From contig NC_012034.1 of assembly GCF_000022325.1 (NCBI RefSeq), forward strand, positions 762,501 to 826,500: a stretch of DNA of 64,000 bases, given 5' to 3'. The position numbers and the translations under genes are program-made. Shown piece after piece: positions 8,091-16,631 of the stretch; position 1 is the stretch's first letter, and each line of letters starts with the position of its first letter. This stretch comes from Caldicellulosiruptor bescii DSM 6725 (GTDB taxonomy: Bacteria; Bacillota; Thermoanaerobacteria; Caldicellulosiruptorales; Caldicellulosiruptoraceae). The notes beneath the pieces were generated by a model. It was not told where the DNA came from and made no database searches. It saw only the letters and a program-made list of their open reading frames with translations.

Positions 8091-8675
8091 ATGAAACAAA
8101 AGATTGCATATCTTATCAGCAGCCTTTTTACAGTTCCTATGGTAGCACTACTTGTTTTTACTATCATGTGGTTTGACAATAGTTATAAAAACTTTAATGG
8201 GAATTTCTACTACTATATAAATTCGATATTCTTTTTTACTATAATTCCCCTTTGTGCTTACATTGTTGCAAGAAGTTTTCCAAAGTTTAAGGCCGTGGGA
8301 AGAGAAGTTGAGAGAAAACTTGCGTTTGTGTTCGGAATAGTTGGATATCTGCTTGGAAATATAAGTTTAATGTTTATGAAAAAACCAACAAGGGCCATGG
8401 TAGGACTTTATTTATCATATCTTATATCAGCCTTGATTTTGGCATTTGTAAACAAGGTCTTGAGATTCAAAGCAAGTGGTCATGCATGTGGAATTACCGG
8501 TCCGATTGTTGCAATAAACTTTATTGCGGGAATAAAGATGATCTATTTGGCTTTGCTCATTCCTCTTGTCATGTGGTCAAGACTTGTACTCAAAAGACAT
8601 GATACAAAACAGCTTCTGGCAGGTGCTGCCACATCTTTTTTTGTAACACTCATAATAATGATTTGGATATATTGA
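8091..8675 (+). CDS. PAP2-like membrane protein
   Basis: A 194-residue protein with five or six membrane helices. Near the C-terminal half it shows KASGHACGITG followed 30 residues later by WSRLVLKRHDTKQLLAG, which resemble the PSGH and SRxxxxxHxxxD motifs of PAP2-type lipid phosphatases; the family's final aspartate is replaced by glutamine and the N-terminal KxxxxxxRP motif is not obvious. Phosphatase activity is therefore possible but unproven. ATG 8091 follows TGGGGGAAAAG; the frame is open upstream to 7977, but that part overlaps the preceding terminator. It precedes recJ by 47 bases. Confidence 0.65.
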   Translation: MKQKIAYLISSLFTVPMVALLVFTIMWFDNSYKNFNGNFYYYINSIFFFTIIPLCAYIVARSFPKFKAVGREVERKLAFVFGIVGYLLGNISLMFMKKPTRAMVGLYLSYLISALILAFVNKVLRFKASGHACGITGPIVAINFIAGIKMIYLALLIPLVMWSRLVLKRHDTKQLLAGAATSFFVTLIIMIWIY

Positions 8676-8722
8676 GTTTCATAAAAAGTTATTTTCTGCC
8701 TCTGAGGGGGATTTTTTGAGGT

Positions 8723-11119
8723 ATGATTTTTCAGAAAAAGAGATGGATTTTGAAAGATAACAGCAACATTGAAGATATGGATATTGAAATTGATGGTAGG
8801 AAAATAAAGCCTCAAATTATAAAGGTTTTGAACAATAGAGGTATACAGGAAAAGGAGGAAATAGAGAAGTTTTTAAATCCTTCACTTAAAAATCTTCACA
8901 ATCCATTCCTTTTGCCTGATATGAAAGAAGCAGTTAAAATTATAAACCAGGCTATTTTGCGCAAAAGTAGAGTGCTTATATATGGTGATTACGACTGCGA
9001 TGGAGTTACAAGTACATATTTGCTTTATTCAGTTTTGAAAAATTTTTTGCCAACAATATATTATATCCCCAATAGATTTAAAGATGGATATGGGCTCAAC
9101 CTTGATGTTTTAAAGAAACTGGAAGACAAGTTTGACCTGCTTATTACTGTTGACACGGGGATTAGCGCACAAAATGAGGTGAAGTATCTCAAAGAAAAAG
9201 GGAAAACAGTTATAATAACAGACCATCATGAACCGAAAGAAGTTTTGCCAGAGGCTGATGCTGTGATAAATCCCAAAAGAAAAGATAGCATTTATCCTTT
9301 CAGGGATTTGGCGGGTGTAGGTGTTGCGTTCAAGCTTTTACATGCACTCAAAAGCTCAGGGATAAATCTTAAACTATCTGAGTACCTTGATGTTGTTGCG
9401 ATTGGAACAATTGCAGATGTAATGCCTCTTGTTGAAGAGAATAGGGTTTTAGCAAAGTTTGGGCTTAAGATTTTAAAAAATACGAAAAATGTCGGACTCA
9501 AGAAACTTATAGAAGTAGCTGGACTTTCGTCAAAAGAGGAACTGAAACCCTATGATGTGTCGTTCATAATTGGTCCGAGGCTGAACGCTGCTGGGCGAAT
9601 TTCTGATGCGAATTTGGCTGTATCACTTCTTTTAGAGCAGGATATTATAAAGGCAGAGAGCATCGCAAAAAAGCTTGACGAAGAGAATAGAAAACGTCAG
9701 GAAATAGAAGAAAAGACAATTAAAGAAGCTCAGAGCTTAATTAATAAAAATAAAGGTATTTTAAGAAAGAAGATATTTGTTCTTAGCAATGGTTCATGGC
9801 ATGCTGGAGTTGTTGGGATAGCTTCTTCAAAAATCACAGAAAAATATTACAGACCTTCTCTTTTGCTGACACTTGCTGACGAGGGTGTTTTAAAAGGTTC
9901 AGGAAGGTCAATTAAAGGTTTTAACTTGTTTGAAGCACTCAGAAACTGTGCAGGAATTTTGCTCAAGTTTGGTGGTCATGAACATGCAGCAGGTCTTTCA
10001 CTTCCTGTTGACAATGTTGACAAACTTGACGAGATTTTAAACTCAATTGCACAGGATTATCATTTTATGATATTCAAGCCGGCAATTGAAATTGATCTTG
10101 TGCTCTCTTTAAATGAAATTGATGATGAACTTATCGACCAGGTTTATCTTTTAGAACCGTTTGGTGTTGGTAACCCTGAACCAACTTTTTTGATAAAAAA
10201 TCTTGTTGTAGAGAATTTTAGGTTCATGGGTGATGGTAACAAATACTACAAATTTTTTGCTGGCAACTCAACAAAATATGATGTTGTATGCTTTTCCAAC
10301 TTGGAAGATGAAGATGAGCTGATTTCAATGAAAAAAGTAGATATTGTTTGCAAACTCGAAAAGAATCTTTTTAACAGTGTGAGAAAAAATCAGTTCAATA
10401 TTCTTGATATTTGCGAAAATGTTAGTTTTGGAGTTATAAAGGACTTATATAATAATTTGAAGGCTGTTAGAAATAACTGCTTAAGTTTTCAGAGATATGA
10501 AGTAAAAAGAGGCAGTTTGCAGGATATAGAAGAAAAAAGGTGTGTTTTTGTAGCTTTTTGGCCGCACATTGTTCTCAATTTTCTTAAATTTTTAAAAGGA
10601 GAAGACGTGGAGAGTGAATTTTTTGAATTTTTAAATAAACAAGGTAGGATAATTCAGCATCAAAGTAGCCTCAAAGAGGTGTATTTTGACGATATCTTTG
10701 CAACAAGGCTTGATAAGCTAAATGCTATTGTGAACGAGGCAGATTTGGTTGTTGCTCTTGATATGCCTTCTTATCAGTATGTCAAAAACTTTTATCAAGA
10801 TGCTAACACTCTTTTGATTGACCTTGATAACAAATTTGATGAATTTTCACTTCACATAAATGAAGAATGTGTTAATGTTTATAAAACATTGAGGGACTGT
10901 GAGTTTATATCTTACAATTTTTCGGGTATATATGAATCAGACCCATTTTTGAATGTGGTAAAATTGCTTTTTATTGTCCAAATGTTTGAAGAGGCAGGTC
11001 TCATTTTAGCAGAGGTTACTCACGAGGGAATTGAGGTAAAAGAGTTTTTTAAAACACAAGAAAAGGTGAACCTAAAATCTACAAAGGTGTACAGCTTTTA
11101 CAGAACATTGAAAGGATAA
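8723..11119 (+). CDS. recJ: Single-stranded-DNA exonuclease RecJ
   Basis: RecJ degrades single-stranded DNA 5' to 3' in recombination and repair. The DHH core is complete: YGDYDCDGVTSTYL (residues about 90-103), VDTGISA, TDHHEP, AIGTIADVMPL and GPRLNAAGR, then the DHHA1 signature GHEHAAGLS near residue 425 and the OB-like region with EPFGVGNPEP. At 798 residues it is longer than E. coli RecJ (about 577); the extra 230 residues form the C-terminal extension common in Firmicutes. ATG 8723 is preceded by GAGGGGG 13 bases upstream and an in-frame stop at 8717, so no earlier start is possible. It heads an operon with nfeD and an SPFH gene. Confidence 0.95.
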   Translation: MIFQKKRWILKDNSNIEDMDIEIDGRKIKPQIIKVLNNRGIQEKEEIEKFLNPSLKNLHNPFLLPDMKEAVKIINQAILRKSRVLIYGDYDCDGVTSTYLLYSVLKNFLPTIYYIPNRFKDGYGLNLDVLKKLEDKFDLLITVDTGISAQNEVKYLKEKGKTVIITDHHEPKEVLPEADAVINPKRKDSIYPFRDLAGVGVAFKLLHALKSSGINLKLSEYLDVVAIGTIADVMPLVEENRVLAKFGLKILKNTKNVGLKKLIEVAGLSSKEELKPYDVSFIIGPRLNAAGRISDANLAVSLLLEQDIIKAESIAKKLDEENRKRQEIEEKTIKEAQSLINKNKGILRKKIFVLSNGSWHAGVVGIASSKITEKYYRPSLLLTLADEGVLKGSGRSIKGFNLFEALRNCAGILLKFGGHEHAAGLSLPVDNVDKLDEILNSIAQDYHFMIFKPAIEIDLVLSLNEIDDELIDQVYLLEPFGVGNPEPTFLIKNLVVENFRFMGDGNKYYKFFAGNSTKYDVVCFSNLEDEDELISMKKVDIVCKLEKNLFNSVRKNQFNILDICENVSFGVIKDLYNNLKAVRNNCLSFQRYEVKRGSLQDIEEKRCVFVAFWPHIVLNFLKFLKGEDVESEFFEFLNKQGRIIQHQSSLKEVYFDDIFATRLDKLNAIVNEADLVVALDMPSYQYVKNFYQDANTLLIDLDNKFDEFSLHINEECVNVYKTLRDCEFISYNFSGIYESDPFLNVVKLLFIVQMFEEAGLILAEVTHEGIEVKEFFKTQEKVNLKSTKVYSFYRTLKG

Positions 11120-11140
11120 AAGATGAAAGGGGGAGTTTTG

Positions 11141-11581
11141 TTGAATGTAGGCGTTTATGACTTTATATGGCTTGGGATTGCTCTTGCAACTCTTGCTGCT
11201 GATATGTTTATAGGTTTTGTTTTGTTTCCGATTTATATATCTGCTTTTGTAGTGTTCATTCTTGACTTATTTATAAACAATATAGCACTTGAAATGGGGA
11301 TATTTATTGTTTTGGCAATTATTATTTTCTTAATTTTTAAGCCCAAGATAAAAAGGTTTCTTCAAAACATGCCAAAAATAGAAAATAGAAGTTTTGTATC
11401 TGTTGGCGATGAATTTTTTGTTGAAGAAGTATCTGAGGATGGATACTTTGGTAAGATAAAAAAAGACGGGATATTTTATAATATTTATTGTCAAGAAAAA
11501 CTTCAAATTGGTGATAAGGTCAGGGTTACAAAGGTAGATGGGCTAAAAATCTTTGTTGAAAAAATTGAAAATAAAGTGTAA
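11141..11581 (+). CDS. NfeD-like membrane protein
   Basis: A protein of about 146 residues with two or three N-terminal membrane helices (to about residue 75) and a C-terminal OB-fold (VGDEFFVEEVSEDGYFGKIKKDG), the layout of short NfeD proteins. These partner flotillin/SPFH proteins in membrane microdomains, and the next gene is such a protein, 13 bases downstream. I choose TTG 11141 because AGGGGGAG (11127-11134) sits six bases before it; an ATG at 11123 would place that ribosome site inside the gene and has no site of its own. Confidence 0.82.
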   Translation: MNVGVYDFIWLGIALATLAADMFIGFVLFPIYISAFVVFILDLFINNIALEMGIFIVLAIIIFLIFKPKIKRFLQNMPKIENRSFVSVGDEFFVEEVSEDGYFGKIKKDGIFYNIYCQEKLQIGDKVRVTKVDGLKIFVEKIENKV

Positions 11582-11594
11582 GGGGGAAATGTAA

Positions 11595-12530
11595 ATGTCA
11601 GCAATTGGTTGGGTAATACTTGTTATTGGATTATTTTTAATATTTTTCTTCTCAAGCATCAAGGTGGTCAGGACAAAATACTGCTATGTTGTTGAAAGAA
11701 TCGGTCAGTTTCACAGGGTTTTGGAACCTGGTGTTCATCTCATCATTCCGTTTATTGATAACGTTAGAGCAAAGGTAAATATGCAGGAACGAATTCTTGA
11801 TGTTCCGCCACAGGATGTGATTACAAAGGATAATGTCAGAATAAAGATTGACTCTGTTGTGTTTTTTGAAGTATTTGACGCTAAAATGTGTACTTACAAC
11901 ATTCAAAACTATCAGGCAGCGATTATGTATTCAGTGCTCACTAATTTGAGAGATGTTGTTGGTAACATGACACTTGACGAGATATTTTCATCAAGGGAAG
12001 TAATTAACTCAAGGCTCACATCTGTTTTGGACCAGATAACAGATAATTATGGTGTTAAGGTTAAAAGGGTTGAGATTAAAGATATTATTCCGCCAGCAGA
12101 AATTACCCAGGCAATGGAAAAGCAAATGAAAGCAGAACGAGACAAAAGAGCAATGATTTTAGAGGCAGAAGGTGTAAGAGAAAGTGAAATTGCAAAGGCA
12201 GAAGGGTATAAGCAGGCGCTTATAAAGAGAGCTGAGGGTGAAAAGCAGCAGAAGATTTTGCAGGCAGAAGGTCAGGCTCAGGCAATAGAGATGGTAGCTA
12301 AGGCTCAGGCAAATGCTATTGCATATGTCAACAGGGCAATAAAAGAAAGTGGAACAGATGCGGTTGTGCTTGCGATGAGACAGATTGAGGCTGCAATTGA
12401 GATTGCTAAAAATCCGGCAAATAAAGTATATATCCCAACAGATGCGTTCAAAAATCTTGGAACTCTCATTGGCGCTTCTGAGCTAATAAGAACAAATGAT
12501 AGTACAAACTCTCAATCATCATCACAATAA
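11595..12530 (+). CDS. SPFH/band 7 (stomatin-like) membrane protein
   Basis: A 311-residue slipin/QmcA-type protein: one N-terminal membrane helix (residues 4-22), the SPFH domain (RIGQFHRVLEPGVHLIIPF, NMQERILDVPPQDVITKDNV), then a long charged, coiled-coil segment (residues about 165-240, rich in A, E and K, including AEGVRESEIAKAEGYKQ) that drives oligomerisation. Family members form large ring assemblies in the membrane and act as scaffolds for proteases or NfeD partners. ATG 11595 follows AAGGGGGAAA. It sits directly after nfeD, the classic pairing. The Ser/Gln-rich tail (TNSQSSSQ) is probably disordered. Confidence 0.92.
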   Translation: MSAIGWVILVIGLFLIFFFSSIKVVRTKYCYVVERIGQFHRVLEPGVHLIIPFIDNVRAKVNMQERILDVPPQDVITKDNVRIKIDSVVFFEVFDAKMCTYNIQNYQAAIMYSVLTNLRDVVGNMTLDEIFSSREVINSRLTSVLDQITDNYGVKVKRVEIKDIIPPAEITQAMEKQMKAERDKRAMILEAEGVRESEIAKAEGYKQALIKRAEGEKQQKILQAEGQAQAIEMVAKAQANAIAYVNRAIKESGTDAVVLAMRQIEAAIEIAKNPANKVYIPTDAFKNLGTLIGASELIRTNDSTNSQSSSQ

Positions 12531-12558
12531 AAAATGATGAGAGGTGGCAAAACGAAAG

Positions 12559-12918
12559 ATGAGGAATGTGTATGACATTGCATATGAACTTGCCACTGCT
12601 TTGAAGGAGTCAAACGAATTTAAAAGGTTTAAAGCTGCAAAAGAAAAGATTGAAAAGGATGAAAAGCTAAAACAGATGATTTCTGATTTTAAAAAGAAAC
12701 AGTTCGAACTTGAACAAAAGCGCCTCAAAGGAGAGGAAGTTACAAGCTCTGACGTGTACTCCTTGCAGCAGCTTTATCAAATAATCTCATTGAATCCTGA
12801 TATAGAAGAGTACCTTTCTGCTGAGATGATGCTGGCAAAGATAATTGCTGACATTTCAAAAATCATTGCCGACAGTATTGAGTTTAAAGATGAGCTATGG
12901 GGATTTGCAGATAAATAA
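12559..12918 (+). CDS. YlbF/YmcA (RicF-like) family protein
   Basis: A small helical protein (119 residues) with the YlbF-family pattern NVYDIAYELATALKESNEF, then KEKIEKDEKLKQMISDFKKKQFE. In Bacillus subtilis, YlbF, YmcA and YaaT form a complex that stimulates RNase Y mRNA maturation and competence/sporulation signalling. I choose ATG 12559, preceded by GAGAGGTGG; a GTG at 12544 lies inside that ribosome site. It follows the SPFH gene by 28 bases and precedes the UPF0182 gene, so it is probably in the same transcript. Confidence 0.82.
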   Translation: MRNVYDIAYELATALKESNEFKRFKAAKEKIEKDEKLKQMISDFKKKQFELEQKRLKGEEVTSSDVYSLQQLYQIISLNPDIEEYLSAEMMLAKIIADISKIIADSIEFKDELWGFADK

Positions 12919-12950
12919 GTAAAAACAAAAGTGAGGGGATTTGTTCGAAG

Positions 12951-15680
12951 ATGGCAGATAGAATAATTTATGATTACAAAAGGGAAAAGACGAAAAGGAT
13001 TTTAAAAAGAGCAGGGTTTGGTTTGGCGCTGCTGATTTTGGCTGCAATTGTGTTTTCAATTGCATTTGATTTGTTTTTGGAACTAATCCAGATAAGAGAG
13101 ATTGGTAAGAATTTTGTCAGTGTGTTCTGGAAAAATTTCTATGTAAAACTTTCTGTGCAGATAATTTCTTTTGTTATATTGTTCTTTGTGTTTTTTATAA
13201 ACAATGCAATTGTGAAAAAAAATATCGAAAGAATTGTAGGGAAAATTGGTTTTTTGAAGAAGAACATTCCCAACATTATTCTTTCTATTTTCTTGGCACT
13301 TGTGACAAGTAAATATTTGGAAAACAATCTCTATATAAAGTTTTTGACATTGACACATTCAAAACCTTTTAATATCAAAGATCCAATCTTTAAGAAAGAC
13401 ATAGGCTACTATGTATTTGAAAGACCTTTTTTTCTGACTGTGGTAAATTTCCTCTTTTTCTTGATGATATTTGTATGTATATACACAGTGGTGCTATATT
13501 TGCTTCTTTACACAGCTTCATTTGTTAGCAGAACAAGTTCGTGGAATATTCTATCTGACAAAAAGGTCAGGGCTCATATATTTTTCAATCTTATACTCAT
13601 ATTAGTTGTTAAAATGTTCACATTGAAGTATGAAATGGAAGGGCTTTTATACTCTTTCTTTGGAGAGGTTGTTGGTGTTGGGTATACAGACTATTATATT
13701 AGAATGAACTATTTTAAGCTTTCTTATATATTTTTGGCTGCAGTCATTGTGCTTAGTATTTACTTTTTTGCAAAAGGAAAGTACACAAACATCGGAAAAG
13801 TTATGCTTTCTTATGTTGGATGGGCAGTTTTAGGGACCATAATTTCAGCAGGTTTTCAGTACTTTGTGGTATCACCAAACGAACAGGTATATGAAAGGCC
13901 ATTTTTAGAGAAGAATATAAAGTTTACACGTCTTGCTTACAATTTAGAAAACATCGAAGAGAAATATTTTCCTGTAGACACATCAAATAATATAACAGCA
14001 AAAGATTTGCAGCAAAATAAAGCAACAGTTGAAAATATAAGGATAACAGATTTTCCAACTACCTTAGATATACAAAACCAGATTCAGCGGTTTAAACAAT
14101 ATTATATCTTTAATGACGCAGACATTGCAAAATACACCATAAACGGCAGGATAAAATCGGTGTTTATCTCTGCAAGGGAGATAAACTATGAGGGCATTCC
14201 TACAAAGACATATATAAACCAGAAATTCCAGTATACCCATGGTTACGGCGTTGTTATGAGTCTTATGACAGAGGTCACCCCAGAGGGTCAACCAAAGTTC
14301 ATAATAAAGGATATTCCAATAAAAAGCTTGGATGGTGCCCCAAAAGTCACACAGCCGCGCATCTACTATGGAGAAAAGACAGACCCGTATGTAATAGTCA
14401 ACACAAAAATTGATGAGATAGATTATCCAGAAGGAGATTCAAACAAGCTCTACAGGTACACAGGTCAGGGGGGAATAAAACTTACACCGCTAAACAGACT
14501 GATATTTTCATATGTATACAAAGATTTTAGGCTTCTTGTTTCCTCTGCGATAAATTCAAACAGCAAAATTCTTATAAACAGAAACATTGTTCAAAGAGCC
14601 AAAAAGGTTGCACCGTTTTTGGAGTTTGACCCTGACCCATATATCCTGATTGATGGGAAGGGCCGTTTAGTGTGGGTTTTGGATGCGTACACAAAGACAA
14701 GTTATTTCCCATATTCAGAGCCTACCGAGGAGGGTTTTAATTATATCCGAAACTCTGTAAAGGTTTTGATTGATGCGTACAATGGCACCTTGAAGTTCTA
14801 CATTGTTGACAAGAGCGACCCGATTGTGAATGTATACAAGAGCATATATCCTCAGCTTTTTGAAAAAGGAGACATTCCCAAGGATATCGCTGAGCACATA
14901 AGATTTCCAGAGTATATCTTCAAGGTTCAGGCAAGTGTGCTGAAAAGATATCACATGACAAACCCTAATGTGTTCTACAACAAAGAAGATTTGTGGGATT
15001 TCGGGAAGCACAAAACCCCTGATGGCTCAATTGACTATATTCCCCCATATTATAGCGTAATGAAACTTCCAGATTCGCAAAAAGAAGAGATGATTTTGAT
15101 GGTACCATTTACACCGCTAAAATACAATACAATGATTGCATGGCTTGCAGCAAAAAGTAGCAAAGAAAATTATGGAAAGCTTGTGCTTTACAAGTTTCCG
15201 AAAGGCTCAACTGTATATGGTCCGCTGCAGGTGGAAAATATGATTGACCAGGACCCACAAATCTCAAAAGATTTGTCTCTTTGGAATCAGGGAGGTTCTA
15301 AGGTAATAAGAGGTAATTTGTTGGCACTGCCTATAAACCAGAAGATTTTATATATCGAACCCATATATATTGCATCTGACAACGCATCAGCTTTGCCAGA
15401 GGTAAAAAGAGTGATTGCTGCCTGCAACGGCAAAGTAGTAATGGGAAGCAGCCTAAATGATGCTCTCACGCAGCTGATTGGGCAGCAGCTTGCACAAACT
15501 ACTCAAGAGCTACAAACGCCGCAGCAGCAAGGTGCTCAGGAAATTCAAAGCTTTTCTGAGCAGCTTTCAAAGTTAAAAGGTATATTTGAGGATGCTAAGA
15601 AAGCTTTGAAAGAAGGTAACTGGGAAGAATTTGGGAGGAAGTTCAAAGAACTTGATGAGATGATGAAAAATATAAAGTAA
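12951..15680 (+). CDS. UPF0182 family large membrane protein
   Basis: A 909-residue protein of the UPF0182/COG1615 family, whose function is unknown. About seven membrane helices occupy residues 20-300, including KPFNIKDPIFKKDIGYYVFERPF, a family hallmark in the loop region; a large extracytoplasmic domain of about 550 residues follows, with RYTGQGGIKLTPLNRLIFSY and YPFFPYSEP-like YFPYSEPTEEGFNYIRNSVK. The last 100 residues are Gln-rich then coiled coil (EQLSKLKGIFEDAKKAL). ATG 12951 follows GAGGGG. It is the last gene of the recJ run and is followed by a terminator. Confidence 0.92.
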   Translation: MADRIIYDYKREKTKRILKRAGFGLALLILAAIVFSIAFDLFLELIQIREIGKNFVSVFWKNFYVKLSVQIISFVILFFVFFINNAIVKKNIERIVGKIGFLKKNIPNIILSIFLALVTSKYLENNLYIKFLTLTHSKPFNIKDPIFKKDIGYYVFERPFFLTVVNFLFFLMIFVCIYTVVLYLLLYTASFVSRTSSWNILSDKKVRAHIFFNLILILVVKMFTLKYEMEGLLYSFFGEVVGVGYTDYYIRMNYFKLSYIFLAAVIVLSIYFFAKGKYTNIGKVMLSYVGWAVLGTIISAGFQYFVVSPNEQVYERPFLEKNIKFTRLAYNLENIEEKYFPVDTSNNITAKDLQQNKATVENIRITDFPTTLDIQNQIQRFKQYYIFNDADIAKYTINGRIKSVFISAREINYEGIPTKTYINQKFQYTHGYGVVMSLMTEVTPEGQPKFIIKDIPIKSLDGAPKVTQPRIYYGEKTDPYVIVNTKIDEIDYPEGDSNKLYRYTGQGGIKLTPLNRLIFSYVYKDFRLLVSSAINSNSKILINRNIVQRAKKVAPFLEFDPDPYILIDGKGRLVWVLDAYTKTSYFPYSEPTEEGFNYIRNSVKVLIDAYNGTLKFYIVDKSDPIVNVYKSIYPQLFEKGDIPKDIAEHIRFPEYIFKVQASVLKRYHMTNPNVFYNKEDLWDFGKHKTPDGSIDYIPPYYSVMKLPDSQKEEMILMVPFTPLKYNTMIAWLAAKSSKENYGKLVLYKFPKGSTVYGPLQVENMIDQDPQISKDLSLWNQGGSKVIRGNLLALPINQKILYIEPIYIASDNASALPEVKRVIAACNGKVVMGSSLNDALTQLIGQQLAQTTQELQTPQQQGAQEIQSFSEQLSKLKGIFEDAKKALKEGNWEEFGRKFKELDEMMKNIK

Positions 15681-15688
15681 CATGAGGA

Positions 15689-15721
15689 GGCTCTTTGTGG
15701 GAAACCCCAAAGAGCCTTTTT
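15689..15721. terminator. Hairpin terminator
   Basis: GGCTCTTTG (15689-15697) pairs with CAAAGAGCC (15708-15716), extended by an inner GGG/CCC, then TTTTT. It separates the UPF0182 gene from the convergent permease remnant and can serve both. Confidence 0.85.
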
Positions 15722-16241
15722 AGTTTTTCTTTTTAACAAAGATTACATACACAGGTAAACCAAGAATAGTAACTAAGATGGAAAAGATTGAATCTGTAGG
15801 GTTTGAAAAATTGATTATAACTATTGCTGTCAAGATACTCAAAGCTAAAATATCATGCATCATCTGATTTGCATTTAACATACTTGATACTTGGTCTGCA
15901 AACAAAACTGATAATGCAGAAAGTATGGCGGGTGTATAAATTAGAGTATTCATCCAACCAAACAAAAAAGAAATTTTATTGCCATAAATTTTTTCAAGAT
16001 AGACATAAAGCCCGCCTGTGTGAGGATATCTTGCTGAAAACTCAGCAGCAACAAGGGCACCGCACAGTGACATAACTCCGCCTAAAAGCCATGCAAAAAA
16101 AAATAAAAGCAAAACTTCCAGAGTACTTTGCAACAGGTGTTGCTTTAAAAAATACACCTGAACCGATTACCATTCCCACAACTAAGAACAGTACCATCCA
16201 GATATTTAGATTTTTTTCTTGAGAGGAATGTTGCTTTCCAT
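15720..16241 (-). pseudogene. Amino-acid/polyamine (APC) permease remnant
   Basis: Reading from ATG 16241 on the minus strand (behind AAAGGGGCG) gives MESNIPLKKK, then a frame break to NIWMVLFLVVGMVIGSGVFF, the conserved first helix of APC-superfamily transporters. A second break near 16108 leads to AWLLGGVMSLCGALVAAEF, YPHTGGLYVYLEKIYG and FLFGWMNTLIYTPA, the next helices. After about five helices the frame goes straight to PTDSIFSILVTILGLPVYVIF, which looks like the final helix, so roughly 250 internal residues are missing. Full transporters have about 440 residues and 12 helices. Two frameshifts plus the deletion make this non-functional. Confidence 0.85.
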
Positions 16242-16631
16242 CTTGCGCCCCTTTTTGGATAATCTATTTCAAAAGTTGCAAAAGCTTTGTCGCATTTAGC
16301 TAAAAATATAACACAAGTAAAATCTTTGTGCAAGATAAATGTTATCGTGGTGAAACTTTTTAGCAGTGGTTTGTTTTGAAATGATTTTTGTGTATTTTTA
16401 ATAATCTAACAACAATTTGCAGAGTAAATTAACAATTTAATTAGTTTAAATTTTAAATAAATCATAGTGACAAAATACCTGAGTTATATTATAATAATTA
16501 ATAAAAGACATCAAAATCAAATACAAAAACACATAAATACAAAACTATTTAACTTTAGCTTTAAAAATCAAGCATAATTAAACATAAAATCAAAATTGCA
16601 CAAATATCGGTTGTAGAAAGGAGCATAAATT
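16242..16631 (+). promoter_or_regulatory. AT-rich leader region with promoter for the aldolase operon
   Basis: There is no gene in these 390 bases. GTGACA (16467-16472) and TATAAT (16490-16495) with a 17-base spacer form a good sigma-A promoter, giving a leader of about 130 bases before the first aldolase gene. GATAAATGTTATC (16334-16346), an imperfect operator-like palindrome, lies well upstream of it. The rest is A/T-rich without visible structure. Confidence 0.55.

Noticed and set aside
8091..8675. Calling the membrane protein a certain lipid phosphatase
   Set aside because: Only two of the three PAP2 motifs are recognisable and the final aspartate is replaced.
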